From: Leptobrachium leishanense
Lineage: Eukaryota; Chordata; Amphibia; Anura; Megophryidae
Direction of reading: 5' to 3'
Length of the DNA: 64,000 bases
Assembly: GCA_009667805.1 (NCBI GenBank)
Contig: CM019069.1
Span: forward strand, 48,504,153 to 48,568,152
Of this stretch, positions 23,771-35,633 are shown piece after piece (position 1 is the stretch's first letter; each line of letters starts with the position of its first letter). Both the position numbers and the translations under genes were made by a program. Under the pieces are notes generated by a model. It saw only the letters and a list, made by a program, of their open reading frames with translations, did not search any database and was not told where the DNA came from.

Positions 23771-26700
23771 AAAAGATATATATACAGGGTTATTCAAAGA
23801 GATTTGAAAAGCCACCGCACGTTCGATGACTTTTCGTTCTATTCAATTCAGTTTGTTTTGCCGATCCCATTTCGGCGACCCTGCGGTGTATTCAGCAAAC
23901 ACCACAGGGTCCCCGAATTGCAGGGAAAAGTCGCCGCAAACCCGCCGAAAACTAACCGCAAAACCCAGCGAATGCACGCCGAAAACCCTCAAAAACATCT
24001 GGATTAACCTGCCGAAAACCACAGAAAAACCCGAACAGGAGCCGATCGCAGCCGCCGGAAAAAGCCGACACCAGAAGAGGCAGTGAATAAATTAGGAAAA
24101 CAGTTTGCATGAATGATTGAAAAGTGAAACGCTGTTTGCAAAGAAACTACTGAGCGAAAATGTCTGAAATTTACATATGAGGTCCAAGGAATGATAATAA
24201 AAAGGGCTGTTACAGAAAAAATAAGTAAACTTAAAAAATAAATGGACTTTTAACCCCTTAGGGACCGCAGACGTACCATGTACGTCATGGCCGCGGGTCT
24301 CTTTTAGACCCGCTGACGTACATGGTACGTCCTGCGGTCTTTTGATCGGATCACTTCCAGCAGCTCAAACGCCATTGCAGGCTGCCTGGGAGTCCAGGCA
24401 TCCATGCAATGGCGTTTAGAAGTGCCGGGGCCCCTTGTGATCGCTCCCCGGGAGCGATCAACATCCGGTTTCACCGAAAAGGTGCCCCGCACTTCTACAG
24501 AGCGCTGGAAGCGATCGGTATCGCTTCCAGCTGCTCTGAGTATATTGCAGGGATGCCTCGACATCGAGGCATCCTTGCAATATGTTTACCTGCCGCCGGT
24601 CCGCTCAGTGATCGCTCCCCCCGAGCGATCACTTCCGGTAGCGGCAGGAAGTACTGAGTGCCACGAGGGATCGTGGCACTCAGTACAAAAAATATCACAT
24701 AAGTGATCAGGTGCTCTGCTGGGTGCCTCGGGATCAAGGCACCCAGCAGACTAAAAAAAGTGTAAAAAAGTGTAAAAATAAATAAATAAATGAATAAAAT
24801 AAAATAAATGTGACAGCCAAGATGGCGCTGCCCTTCTAAGGGCAGGGTCATCTTGGGGCTGTGTGGGATGTTCCTAGCCTGCCTCATCAGAGAGGCAGGC
24901 TAGCAACATCCAATCAGAAGTAAGAAAAAATCAAAATAAAATTTCTAATTTGTCAGGTCAGCTCAATATTTTGTAAATATTGGCTCTGACCTCTGTGAGT
25001 CTCCCTCCCTCTCCTCACTTGTGTTTTGGTGAGCGAGAGAGATCAGATTTGACAGGTTAGATTTTAGGTAGATTTAGTGAGATTAGAAAAATTGAGGCAG
25101 ATTTAGAGAGAGTTTAGGGAGATTTAGAAGAATTGAGGCAGGTTTAGAGGGATTTAGAGAGATTTAGGTGTTTATTTGTATTTTCTTGTGAAACCCAACG
25201 GTTCTTCTAAGAACCAATAATCCGCTTATATATATAATAATTATAAAATTTTATAATCTATTCTATATAATGTCTGAGAGGGTGTACAGCGCCGAGGAGG
25301 CATATGCCATCCTGGCGTCAGAGTCTGAGGCATCTGCGTCGGACTCAGACCCTGATTTTGACCCCGCTAACTGCTCAGAGACGTCGCTAGATACATTATC
25401 TACGCTGGCTGATGTATCTAGTGATGTTTCTGATGCAGATCCTGGGCCACCACCTGCCAGCAGGAGACGCACAGCTCCAGCTGAGGAGTGGGTAGTGCCT
25501 CATCGCCAGAGGCCAGATATCCCTCCTTTCACGGCAAATCCTGGCATCAATATTGATGTTGCAGGATTTACCGCCACACAGTTTTTGCAGGTGTTCATGG
25601 GGATGATTTGTTGGGCCACATCGTGGCCCAATCAAATCTGTATGCCCATCAGCATTGTGCTGCGAAGCCCGACTCCTACTTGGCAAGGCAGCAATGGACC
25701 CCGCTAGATGTGCCAGAATTTCTGAAATTCTGGGCACTTACTATGCTGATGGGCACCATAAAGAAGCCCTCAATTCGCTCCTACTGGAGCAGTAGCCCCA
25801 TCTGCTCTACCCCCATTTACCCCCAATCAATGTCACGTAGAAGGTATGAAAACATTTTGCGTTTCATGCACTTCAGTGACAACAGCCTGTGCCCTCCTAG
25901 AGAGCATCCCCAGTTTGACAGGCTGTATAAAATCCGCCCCCTGATTACCCACTTCGCCGCCAGGTTTGCAGAGGCTTATACACCTGGAAGGAATATCTGC
26001 GTGGATGAATCCCTAATGAAATACAAGGGAAGGCTGGGATTCAAGCAGTATATTCCTTCCAAACGCTCCAGGTATGGAGTGAAGGTGTATAAGCTCTGAC
26101 AGCGAGAGTGGGTATACTCAGGCCTTCCGGGTGTACGAGGGAAAGGATAGTAGCCTTGACCCTCCAGGTTGCCCAGAACACATGGGAACCCGTGGCAAGA
26201 TTGTGTGGGACCTACTTTTCCCCTGATGAACAAAGGGTACCACTTGTATGTTGATAATTTTTATACGAGTGTCCCTTTGTTCAAGCTGCTGTATTGTTTT
26301 GATGCGAACAGTACCGCATGCTGCTGTAAGAACCGCGTAGGTTTCCCAGCACAGCTTGTCCGCACCCGGTTAAAAAGGGGGGAGACCTCAGCTCTGCGCC
26401 AAGAGGAGCTGTTGGCGGTCAAGTACAGAGACAAGAAGGATGTATACCTTCTATCCACCATCCACACTGAGAGGTCTGTGGAGGTCTCTGTACGTGGCAG
26501 AGCTGAGCGCATCAGGAAGCCAGTGTGCATCAAAGCCTATAACCGGCATATGGGTGGGGTTGATCTGGCAGATCAGCTGCTCCAGCCCTACCAGATTATG
26601 CGGAAGTCAAGGGCCTGGTACAAAAAGGTTGCAATTTACCTGATGCAAATTGCAACCCACAATGCCTTTTTGCTCTGCAAAAAGGCAAACCCCGGAGTGA

Positions 26701-27056
26701 CGCTGTCCTTTTTACAGCAGGGGCGGATCCAGGGGGGGGGCAACGGGGCAATTGCCCCCCCCCGAGATTTGGCCCGGGGGTTGAGGGACCCAGATGCCGG
26801 GCAGCGTGGGAGCGCCTGCCCGGTCTTGAACAGTCAGTCCTGTGAAGTGGATGCGGCTGTGTGCGTGCGCAGCCGGTCACGTGGTCCGGCTAATCAGGTG
26901 GTACTGAGTCTCTGTACCACCTGACTGGCCGGACCGCGTGACCGGCTGCGCACGCACACAGCCGCATCCACTTCACAGGACGGACTGTTCAAGATCGGGC
27001 AGGCGCTCCCGCGCTGCCCGGCATCTGGGTCCCTCAACCCCCTGCCGGAGCTGGGG

Positions 27057-27850
27057 CAACAATCCAGGTGAGAGCTGGGGCAAATCCATGACCTGGGGGC
27101 AAATCCATGTGTGACCTGGGGGCAAATCCATGAGCTGGGGGCAAATCCATGTGTGACCTGGGGGCAAATCCATGTGTGACCTGGGGGCAAATCCATGTGT
27201 GACCTGGGGGCAAATCCATGAGCTGGGGCAAATCCATGAGCTGGGGCAAATCCATGTGCTGGGGCAAATCCATGAGCTGGGCAAATACATGAGCTGGGCA
27301 AATCCATGAGCTGGGGGCAAATCCATGAGCTGGGGGCAAATCCATGAGCTGGGGGCAAATCCATGACCTGGGGGCAAATACATGAGCTGGGCAAATCCAT
27401 GAGCTGGGGGCAAATCCATGAGCTGGGCAAATCCATGTGCTGGGCAAATCCATGACCTGGGGGCAAATCCATGAGCTGGGCAAATCCATGAGCTGGGGGC
27501 AAATCCATGAGCTGGGGGCAAATCCATGTGCTGGGCAAATCCATGACCTGGGGGCAAATACATGAGCTGGGCAAATACATGAGCTGGGCAAATACATGAG
27601 CTGGGCGCAAATCCATGAGCTGGGCAAATCCATGACCTGGGGGCAAATACATGAGCTGGGCAAATACATGAGCTGGGCAAATCCATGAGCTGGGCAAATC
27701 CATGTGCTGGGAAAATCCATGACCTGGGGGCAAATCCATGACCTGGGGGCAAATCCATGACCTGGGGGCAAATCCATGAGCTGGGGGCAAATCCATGATC
27801 TGGGGGCAAATCCATGAGCTGGGCAAATCCTTGAGCTGGGGGCAAATTCA
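27057..27850 (+). repeat. 18-25 bp minisatellite (GCAAATCCATGAGCTGGG)
   Basis: About 40 tandem units on the theme GGGGCAAATCCATGAGCTGG, with variants CATGACCTGGGG and CATGTGTGACCTGGGG and small length changes. Minus-strand frames of 247-310 codons reading MDLP..HGFA repeats are by-products of the unit length and not genes. Confidence 0.92.
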
Positions 27851-27859
27851 TGTGTGAGC

Positions 27860-28080
27860 TGGGGGCTCTCTGCTCCTCTAGATTGTAAAATCCGGGGTGC
27901 CCTCTGCTCCTCTAGATTGTAAGCTCCTGGGTGTCCTCTGCTCCTCTAGATTGTAAGCTCCTGGGTGCCCTCTGCTCCTCTAGATTGTAAGCTCCTGGGT
28001 GCCCTCTGCTCCTCTAGATTGTAAGCTCCTGGGTGCCCTCTGCTCCTCTAGATTGTAAGCTCCTGTGAGCCGGGCCCTCT
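27860..28080 (+). repeat. 34-bp minisatellite derived from a LINE-like tail
   Basis: Six or so units of CTCTGCTCCTCTAGATTGTA plus AGCTCCTGGGTGCC. The AGATTGTAAGCTCCT text resembles the 3' untranslated region of the LINE family present here (ACTTACAATCTAGA on the opposite strand at 17455), suggesting that tail seeded the array. Confidence 0.8.
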
Positions 28081-28569
28081 GTAAATTCTCGTGAGTCGGG
28101 CTCTCTGCTAAAACACCTTATTTTCTGTAAGTGCCCCTCCCGAGACTAGTCTCTGGATCCGCCCCTGTTTTACAGTTTCAGCTCCAGGTCATTTCGGGGT
28201 TTTTGTACCTGGATGCACCTGCTCCTCGGGCAGTGATGGGGGACAGAGTTGGGGCTACACATTTTATTTATAAAATCCCCCCTACTGAGGGCAAACAGAA
28301 ACCCCAAAAAAGATGCAGGGTGTGTTTCAAGAGGGGGCAGAGGAGAGACACAATCTTTTACTGCCCAGAATGCCCTGGACAACCCGGTCTGTGTCTTGGG
28401 GACTGTTTCAAGATATATCACACTGTGCGTGATCTGTGATTTTTTTTTTCCATTCTATTTTTTTCTCACACTCCAGTTAGTTCAGTTTGTTTATTTTTTT
28501 CTTTTACTGCACCAGACTTTTACATTTTATTCCTACATTTTTATGTTCTACAATTGGTGCTGTATTTTG

Positions 28570-29800
28570 CCAAAATCTTTGCACACCTATGCATGGGGGG
28601 CATGGGTGTACTCAGGAGACCTTGCAGAAAACAACCTGGAGAGTTTTCATGCAGTAACAAACAACAGTGTCTCCTAAATCACAGACCAAATCTAATGTGG
28701 GCGTAAAAATCTGAAAATTTAAAAATTACCGCCACACACCTTCTCAAATGTTTTGGGCTAAAACCGTTGCATCCATGGCATCAAAGCACTCCATATGCAA
28801 TACCTTGGGGTGTCAACATAACAAATATAAACAATTTTCTGGCAATAATTCAAACTGGGGTATGCGGTAGACCCAAAACCAAAGATAGGCCTAGCTGAAG
28901 AAATAATCTCAATTTCAACTCCAATGACAAAGTCATAAAAATTGTATTTGAACCTTCCCAAAATCCTGGCACACCTATGCATGGGGGGCATGGGTGTACT
29001 CAGGAGACCTTGCAGAAAACAACCTGGAGAGTTTTCATGCAGTAACAAACAACAGTGTCTCCTAAATCACAGTCCAAAACTGATGTGGGTGTGAAAATGA
29101 AAAATGACCACCAAACAGTATCCAATTTGTTTGGAGCAAACGGTTGCATCCATGGCATAAAAACACTCCATTTACAATACTTTGGGGTGTTAGCTTACCA
29201 AATATATGCACGTTCATAAAACTGGGGTATGTAAAAAGGCCCCTAAAAAGAAGATAAGCAAAGAAGATACTGTATGTCAAATTAGAAAATTGACAAGCAC
29301 ATGTCAAAAGATTGGCGTAGCACCCCAAAAATAACAGAACAAATCTATATATGGGGTGGTATCACTTTACTCAGAAGATGTTGCTGAACATATTTTGGGG
29401 TGTTTTTTGGCAGTAACCCATAACTGGATTTGACAATTCATGCCTAAAGTACAATGTGTGTGAAAAAATAACACAAAAAGTGACTACCTGAAAGTTTGAC
29501 ACAGAGCTAGTGCATGGAAAGTGTTAAAATACAACTCTTTGAAGCACCCTAGGGTGTGCCCTTTCTAAAAATATATGGTTTGATGGGGGTAAATTACTTT
29601 GGCCGGCTTCAAAAATGTCCCAAATAGGACATGGGTGCATGATGACGAAATGTGAAAATTCCAAGTTGGAAAACTGAAATGCGCACCCCCCAAATAAGGC
29701 CTATTAGCCCCCAAATGACCCGACATACCTATACATGGGTGGTATCAATTTACTCAGAAGATGTTGCTGAACATATTTTGGGGTGCTTTTTGGCAGTAAA
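28570..29800 (+). repeat. Four direct repeats in the piggyBac 3' region
   Basis: Blocks starting near 28577, 28975, 29345 and 29722 share CACACCTATGCATGGGGGGC or CATACCTATACATGGGTGGT, then ACTCAGAAGATGTTGCTGAA or ACTCAGGAGACCTTGCAGAA and GGCAGTAA. The spacing is about 370-400 bp. The first two are nearly identical; the others are diverged. They lie between the transposase stop and the right terminus. Confidence 0.75.
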
Positions 29801-30758
29801 CCTTAAAGTTCACAGTACATGTATTCTTAAATTGCGTTGAAAAAAAAAAATCACCAAAACTTTTTTTTTCTCAAACTTTGGCATAGATTTGTGGTAAAAT
29901 GGTTTGCATGGAAAGAGTCAAAATACCCCAAGTTTAATACCTTGATTTGTGTACTTTAAAAAAATATGTATATGTGGAGGGTTATTCAGGAATTAGTGAC
30001 AGATATCAGTGTTACAATGTCACTATCACTAGTTTTGAAAATAAACTCTTTGCAAATGGCAAAGTGCTACTTGCACTTATTGTTGCATAAAATAAGGAAA
30101 AAAGCGAGGAATATGTAAACATTGGGTATTGCTAAACTCAGAACTAAATTTAGAAACTACTAAGGAATTAAATTTTTTTGACGGTTGTTGATACATAAGA
30201 AATTTTGGGGGTCAAAGTTCGAAAAAGTGGTGTTTTTTCAATTTGTTTGTAATATTTCACAATATTTTTTATAGTAAATTATATGAAATGATGAAAAAAA
30301 TGGTATCTTTATAAAGTCCATTTAATGACGAGAAAAACAGTGTAAAATATGTGTGGGTTACATAAACGAGTAAGAGGAAAATTTGACGTAAACACTAACA
30401 GCGCAGAAACGTAAAAACAGCAGCGGTCACTAAAGGACGGATTTGTGTAAAACCGCCCGGTCACTAAGGGGTTAAAAAAAATCAGAAAAATGCTTAAAAT
30501 ATCCTAAAAAATCTATAAATAAAGAGACTCTTTCCTGGCGAATTTTATAATGAACGGTTTATTAGATAATGGATTAAAACGGAATATTTTTAACATTGAA
30601 GCCTATGGGATTCTCCTGAATAAACTTGCTGAATTAAACCACCGACTGGCAGGGCATTTCAGGAACCTTTCACTGCTGGTTTGTGCTCTCTGAATAGTCG
30701 AAGCAGTGCTTTTTCATGGGGATTTCACTGCCGTCGAACAGGCACCGAACAGGCACTT

Positions 30759-31035
30759 TAACATTAGCGCAGTGGCATTCTTGTACATTCCTTGCGATTC
30801 AATTGGATATGTTTTGTGTGCCCAAAAATTGTGTTTTATTGAGTCAAAATATTTTTTTCAAATGTTAAATAAACTATAAACTATATAATCCTAAATACTC
30901 TTGAACCATGCATGCTGCATTATTAATAACTGGAAGACTCATGGTAGCAAGGATCATGGAAAAGTGCTGGAAATGGTTTTGTAGAATGATGGTATATGCA
31001 AATCCATACCAATAACAATTTCTCATTAATCCAAG
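30759..31035. other. End of the 25 kb intron, weak acceptor
   Basis: No repeat recognised. The 3' splice site is TTAATCCAAG with a poor pyrimidine tract; candidate branch sequences (TTAAT, CTCATTAAT) lie within 15 bases. Confidence 0.5.
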
Positions 31036-31182
31036 GATGCTGTGGTTATTTGCACTCTGGGAGTCGGCACGGCTTTTGGGGAGTCGATTTTGGACAATAC
31101 TCCGCGACACGCGACCATCGTTACACGGGAATTCAGCGAACTGCTGCGCATCGAACAGAAAGATTTTAAAGCCCTTTGGGAG
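31036..31182 (+). CDS. RAPGEF4: RAPGEF4 (EPAC2) exon C, phosphate-binding cassette of domain A
   Basis: This 147-base exon (49 codons) between CCAAG and GTAAGT reads [17 protein letters not shown], then [20 protein letters not shown], then [28 protein letters not shown] is the phosphate-binding cassette of the first cyclic-nucleotide-binding domain. In this domain of EPAC2 cAMP affinity is low (established knowledge), and the cassette deviates from the high-affinity RAA form. It begins on a codon boundary, matching the end of exon B 25.3 kb upstream. No lesion is seen, and several CpGs are retained (CCGCGACACGCGACC). The next exon is not in the window. Confidence 0.95.
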
Positions 31183-32351
31183 GTAAGTGAAACCTTTCCG
31201 TTCGCAAAAGTATATTGTTCTAAAAAAGAAAACAACAACAAAAAACGATGCAGTGATGATTGGTTGGGGAACGACTGCAGCATATCTTGTCCTCACTGAC
31301 GCCCCACGTTGCCGCCACGAGTAGAAAAGTAATTAATTTTGCAGATTTATGGAAACACGTGTGACATATTCCATATTGAAAAATAGTTTTAACAAGTGTA
31401 TTATCTTGAAATGACATATGAACGAATGTAAATAGCAAATGGAGATGCTCGATCGCAAACTGGATGAAGGTGCCAGACTGGCAGATCAGGAAGCTGCTCG
31501 TATCAGCTGTGAAGACATATGTGGTATTTGGATTTACTCTTGCATCCCTGCAGCATCTCATGTAAACCATCAGCTGATTAACCTTGTGTTATCTGGGAGG
31601 TTGTGTACAAAGAAAAAATATGGGGACAGAAGCTTCAGGAATTATGAGGAACGTCAATGGAAAATCCATGCCAACATCTGCATCATAGAGGTTCTTTAAT
31701 TTAATACATTTTAATTGGAATTAGTATTATTTTGGGATTTTGCAATGGGGCATAGACAGATAATAAATATTTCAGATTATGGTACTTAGCTTTTTTGGGT
31801 TTTTAATGGTTGCAACTTGCATGGTCAACATAATAACCAAAAGCGTGTGCAGAGATATTTCATCTGGATGAACTTGTCCTGCGTATCCATAATTTAGTCC
31901 CTATTCATACTTATTAATTGTTCCTTATCTTCTTCACAATTGTCAGGATTCCCTGTATGAGGCCCCTTTGTAACGACTGTATCTCCTTTGTTAGTCTGTC
32001 TGTTGTTTTGCAATTCAGGCAGGTATTGCCCTGACCCGCGTCATTCATGTGACACTTGCCCTGACTTGCGTCACTGTAGCAAAGTATTCCTATATCACAT
32101 ATACCACATCATACTTGGGACATGTCCTTGTGTCATCATCTGTTATGACAGCTTTCCCGCACATTCCATGCATACTCCCTTTCACCACCAATCAGAACGC
32201 TTCTCAGGGTATAATAGACTTTTTGGTTTTCTAGGTAGTTTCCCGGTCGTGGTTTCTTGTATCCAGTCAGTATGTTCCTTGTTACACAGATTCTGTGTCT
32301 TGATCCGGCTTTCTTCTGCCCATTCTGATTCTCTTCTGTCCTATGACCATG
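31183..32351. other. RAPGEF4 intron after exon C
   Basis: Donor GTAAGT, then about 1.2 kb without recognised elements. An 86-codon frame at 31439-31699 has no family resemblance and is treated as chance. Confidence 0.45.
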
Positions 32352-32925
32352 GCTTTGTTCTCTCCTTTATGTGTATCTTTGGTATCCTGAGCTCAGCTTT
32401 GTTCTCTCTTTATATGTAACTCTGGTATCCTGACCTCAGCTTTGTTCTCTCTTTATATGTAGCTCTGGTATCCTGACCTCGGCTTTGTTCTCTCTTTATA
32501 TGTAGCTCTGGTATCCTGACCTCGGCTTTGTTCTCTCATATGTAGCTCTGGTATACTGACCTCGGCTTTGTTCTCTTTTTATATGTAGCTCTGGTATCCA
32601 TTCCTGACCTCGGCTTTGTTCTCTTTTTATATGTAGCTCTGGTATCCTGACCTCGGCATTGTTCTCTCTCTTTATATGTAGCTCTGGTATCCTGACCTCA
32701 GCTTTGTTCTCTTTTTATATGTAGCTCTGGTATCCTGACCTCGGCTTTGTTCTCTCTTTATAGGTAGCTCTGGTATCCTGACCTCGGCCTTGTTTTCTCT
32801 TTATATGTAGCTCTGGTATCCTAACCTTGGCTTTGTTCTCTCTTTATATGTACCTCTGATATTCTGACCTCGGCTTTGTTCTCTTGTTATATGTAACTCT
32901 GGTATCCTGACCTCGGCTTTCCTAT
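32352..32925 (+). repeat. 43-bp minisatellite, about 13 units
   Basis: Unit GGCTTTGTTCTCTCTTTATA plus TGTAGCTCTGGTATCCTGAC plus CTC. Units vary by point changes and short deletions (for example CTCTCATATG and an added CCATT). The flanking regions contain single related words (CTATGACCAT on both sides), so the array grew within one older sequence. Confidence 0.93.
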
Positions 32926-32945
32926 GACCATTCCTGTGTTAGTTT

Positions 32946-35396
32946 AGTTACCTGGCTATATCAAGGACTGGTTCCCAGTTCAGATATTTCCTTTTGTCGT
33001 GTCTTACTCAATCCTTACAATACTAAAGATCAGTGGAGGCTCATCCATAGGGGCAGGTGGGGCAGCGCCCTAACATTTCTTTTGCAATATGTAAATAAAA
33101 CAAAAAAATGGAATCCATTTAATTTTTTCAGGTTTTTTTTCGTGTCATTTAACATCTGCCGGAATTCATCATTATAAACTGTCTGTGATGGTAATAATAG
33201 GCATAATCACATGCCTTCTCCCAAACCCGTTGCAAGTGTCATAGCCTTTAAGAAATAAAGGTAACATTTTTGAGATCGCGGAGAGAACATAAGAAATCAT
33301 CACCAATTAATCATGTTTAAGGGACTAAAGATGTATTTTTCCCATTATGTGAACATGTGACTTGCAACTCAAGAATAATTTTCCCTTTTTTAAAGTGAAT
33401 AAATTTTGTAATTTTTAATTCTTTCAAAAATGTTTAATACTTTTTTTTGGTCTATATACACATGCAAATTCAGAGAGTAATAACAATGGAGAGACGATGG
33501 CAAATGAATGCCAGATCGGATTTATTTTAGGTGCTCCTGAGAGTGACCTCTCTTTGTATTGATAGGTAGCTACTTTCACATCACTGAAATATTTCCAGGC
33601 TCTATGGCTGGGGGGGCTGCTTTGTAGTAAATTTATTAATACATCATTGAACAGGTCAAATCTCTGTTTTAAGCAAGCAACTTCGATTCATGAGCCGTGC
33701 TGAATGCTGTGTGTCAGTAATGGGACGTGCAAGGCATCTGAGGTCAGAGAGAACTCAAATATTTATATGATGAGTGGACGTTTTAAAAGTGTGAATCCAT
33801 CAGAACGTGCAAGCACTGACGCATAAGTTGGCATTAGTGATTGCAAGCAAACATACCATATGCTCAGCAATTCAACTGTCAAGGGTACGTGAATCAAAGA
33901 TGAAGGAACCTCAGTCGTACAGGCTTGGTAACGTGTGCGGTTCCAAACACCGGTGGCCAGCTGGTAGTATAATATATATAATATCACTGTCAAAAGGTGG
34001 TGGTATCGCCAGGAGATGTATATATAGCAGGGCGTAGTACAATATCGCAATCCTTTGGGCTTGGTTGAAGTCGCAGAGCAAGGAGTTGAGGGTTCTGGGT
34101 CAAACAGAGGTCCAGGGTCAGAGCAGGCAGCGTAGTCCAGGTCACATAAATAAGGTTCGGTATGCAGAGATCCTTTTTAGATAAATAGTTGCAATAGTTC
34201 TAGATCAAAATATTGGAGCATGGAATCGCCGCTCAGCGTCTTCTTTGTATAGTGCTGGTAGCAAGTTGCGGCTCGATGATGTCAGTGCCCTCGGTGCATC
34301 ATTTTCAGGCGCTGGCGGATGGAGCGGCATAAAACGCTGATCGGTGCACACACGGTCGTGCGCATGGAGCCTATCTGCCGTCTGGGGGTTGGCCGCAGCA
34401 GGGGGACAAGAGACTGGAGACCTGCGTGGCCAGGGCACCCCCACCTGCTCGGCCAGGAGGGGCATAGCAGCAGGCCGGCTTTCGGACACGAGGCAGAGGT
34501 CGCAGCACACGGTGAGCGTTGGCATTGTGGCGTAAGAGGGCGGAGAACCCTACATCAACAAATGGTATCTTCAACAAAGATGCAAAATAGGAAATCTCTA
34601 GATTCTTGGATGTTTTCTTGTGAAATGCTGAAGGATTTAATGCAGGAATAACAGCCCAAGAAATCGAGTTATTTTTGGCCTGGCCTTGACAGCGACTGTC
34701 TTAAAATATCTTGTCAAAAGTATGCTGACAGTAACAAAAAGATGCAAGGCGTTCGCAGTTTCCTCCATACATGGGTAAAGCACTTGTTCAGGGGATTTGA
34801 TATACATATAGCTTGATATTCTGTAAAATCTCTTTCAAAGAGTGCTAAAATAATTGATTTATGGACATATACAGAACAGGTGACCCGTAGAACTAGGATT
34901 GTCACAAGATCCTGTCTGTATGATTTGGACGTATCTTATGAAGGGGGTAATGGTGAATAAATTGGGTTCCAAAGCAAAAATTAAAGATGGCCCCCAGTCT
35001 ACCTCCCCTGTGTCATGCCACCTGTGTCCCATTCCTGACAAATCACTCTCCTCCCCTGCTTCAGACAGACAGAGAGAGGAGGCACACTGAGAGACAGGAA
35101 CCCACAGCCATATATATTCAGAGAAATATACAGCGAGAAACACAGACAAAGACAGAGACACCCACAAAAGACAGACAGAAACAGAAGGATCAACACACAG
35201 ACTTGTGATAGACAAAGAGTGCGAGACCTACACACATATAGACCATGAAACAGAGAGATACACAAAGAAAGACCTAGAGACAAGAATAGAGAGAAAGTGT
35301 GAGAGAGAAGCAGACCTAATGCAATACCTCCTGGGCTTGGGCCATCTGTCCTTGGTGTTAGCCTCCTAGATTGGGTATGACCTCCTGTCTTAGGTC
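32946..35396. other. RAPGEF4 intron with scattered short repeats
   Basis: At 33031 CAGTGGAGGCTCATCCATAG resembles a hAT-like terminus, but no partner end was found. ATATAT runs occur near 33967. The interval 35060-35310 is GA/CA-rich low-complexity sequence. Nothing coding is recognised. Confidence 0.4.
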
Positions 35397-35403
35397 TTTG
35401 CTA

Positions 35404-35464
35404 AACTACAACTCCCATGAGCCACTGGCCAACTATTTCATTCAAAGGATTCTGGGAGTTGTAG
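35404..35464. repeat. Short hairpin CTACAACTCCCA
   Basis: CTACAACTCCCA (35404-35415) pairs with TGGGAGTTGTAG about 40 bases later. Such hairpins are common cores of small hAT-type MITEs; no target duplication could be read. Confidence 0.5.
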
Positions 35465-35633
35465 GTCATCAACATCTGTGGGGTCAGGGTTTGAGATCCC
35501 TTCTATGAGCAATAAAAAATATGGATAGAAATCCAATTAAATCATCTGAAATGCCTCGGACAAGCTTAGCGTGTGCCTCATCCTTATTTGACTTTCCCTA
35601 AACTGCATGTGTCAGTAGATGTAGGGCTCTATT

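Larger units (their letters stand above)
26718..28167. mobile_element. hAT element inside the piggyBac transposase
   Basis: The ends are CAGGGGCGGATCCAGG and CTGGATCCGCCCCTG. It is flanked by a perfect 8-bp duplication, TTTTACAG (26710-26717 and 28168-28175). It contains a palindrome of about 135-bp arms centred near 26911, followed by two minisatellites. It has no transposase. Removing it restores the flanking piggyBac sequence with one TTTTACAG. Confidence 0.93.
25270..28439 (+). pseudogene. piggyBac transposase, broken and split
   Basis: The start ATG at 25270 gives an acidic N-terminus (MSERVYSAEEAYAILASESE). The DDD triad is visible: the first Asp in CVDESLMKYKGR (about 26002), the second in YVDNFYTS (about 26250) and the third in HMGGVDLADQ (about 26555). 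After the hAT insertion (26718-28167) the reading continues to a C-terminal cysteine-rich domain (CRVCFKRGQRRDT, YCPEC, LCLGDCF) and a stop codon at 28437-28439, as in active piggyBac transposases. Lesions are a frameshift near 25600, another near 26095 next to an in-frame TGA, and the insertion. Without the insertion it would be about 570 residues, normal for the family. Confidence 0.9.
24250..30475 (+). mobile_element. piggyBac transposon with full termini
   Basis: Bounded by TTAA (24250-24253 and 30472-30475), with ends TTAACCCCTTAGGGACCGC and the complement of TTAACCCCTTAGTGACCGG. Subterminal palindromes around GTACCATGTACGTCATGG occur at the left. It contains one transposase gene (25270-28439), a nested 1.45 kb hAT element and a 3' region built from direct repeats. 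Net length without the nest is about 4.8 kb. It inserted into a MITE at TTAA. Deletion relatives are at 6237-7140 and 21950-22030; more distant TTAA elements are at 39608, 48309 and 49498. Confidence 0.92.
23785..30758. mobile_element. CAGGGTTATTC MITE, split by piggyBac
   Basis: An inverted second copy of the element at 4351-5217. It starts CAGGGTTATTCAAAGAG at 23785, runs to 24249, is interrupted by the piggyBac element, and resumes at 30476. Matching blocks include CTAATAAACC/GGTTTATTAG and GAATTAAACCACCGAC. It is truncated near 30758 before reaching its other terminus. Confidence 0.75.

Noticed and set aside
26894..27851. Three overlapping minus-strand frames with MDLP..HGFA repeats
   Set aside because: Tandem DNA repeat read in several frames; it lies inside a non-autonomous hAT element.
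31439..31699. 86-codon frame shortly after exon C as a possible alternative exon
   Set aside because: No similarity to EPAC2, no acceptor/donor pair with correct phase, ordinary base composition.
32352..32925. Possible CRISPR-like array of 43-bp units
   Set aside because: Units are contiguous with no unique spacers, in vertebrate intron; a plain minisatellite.
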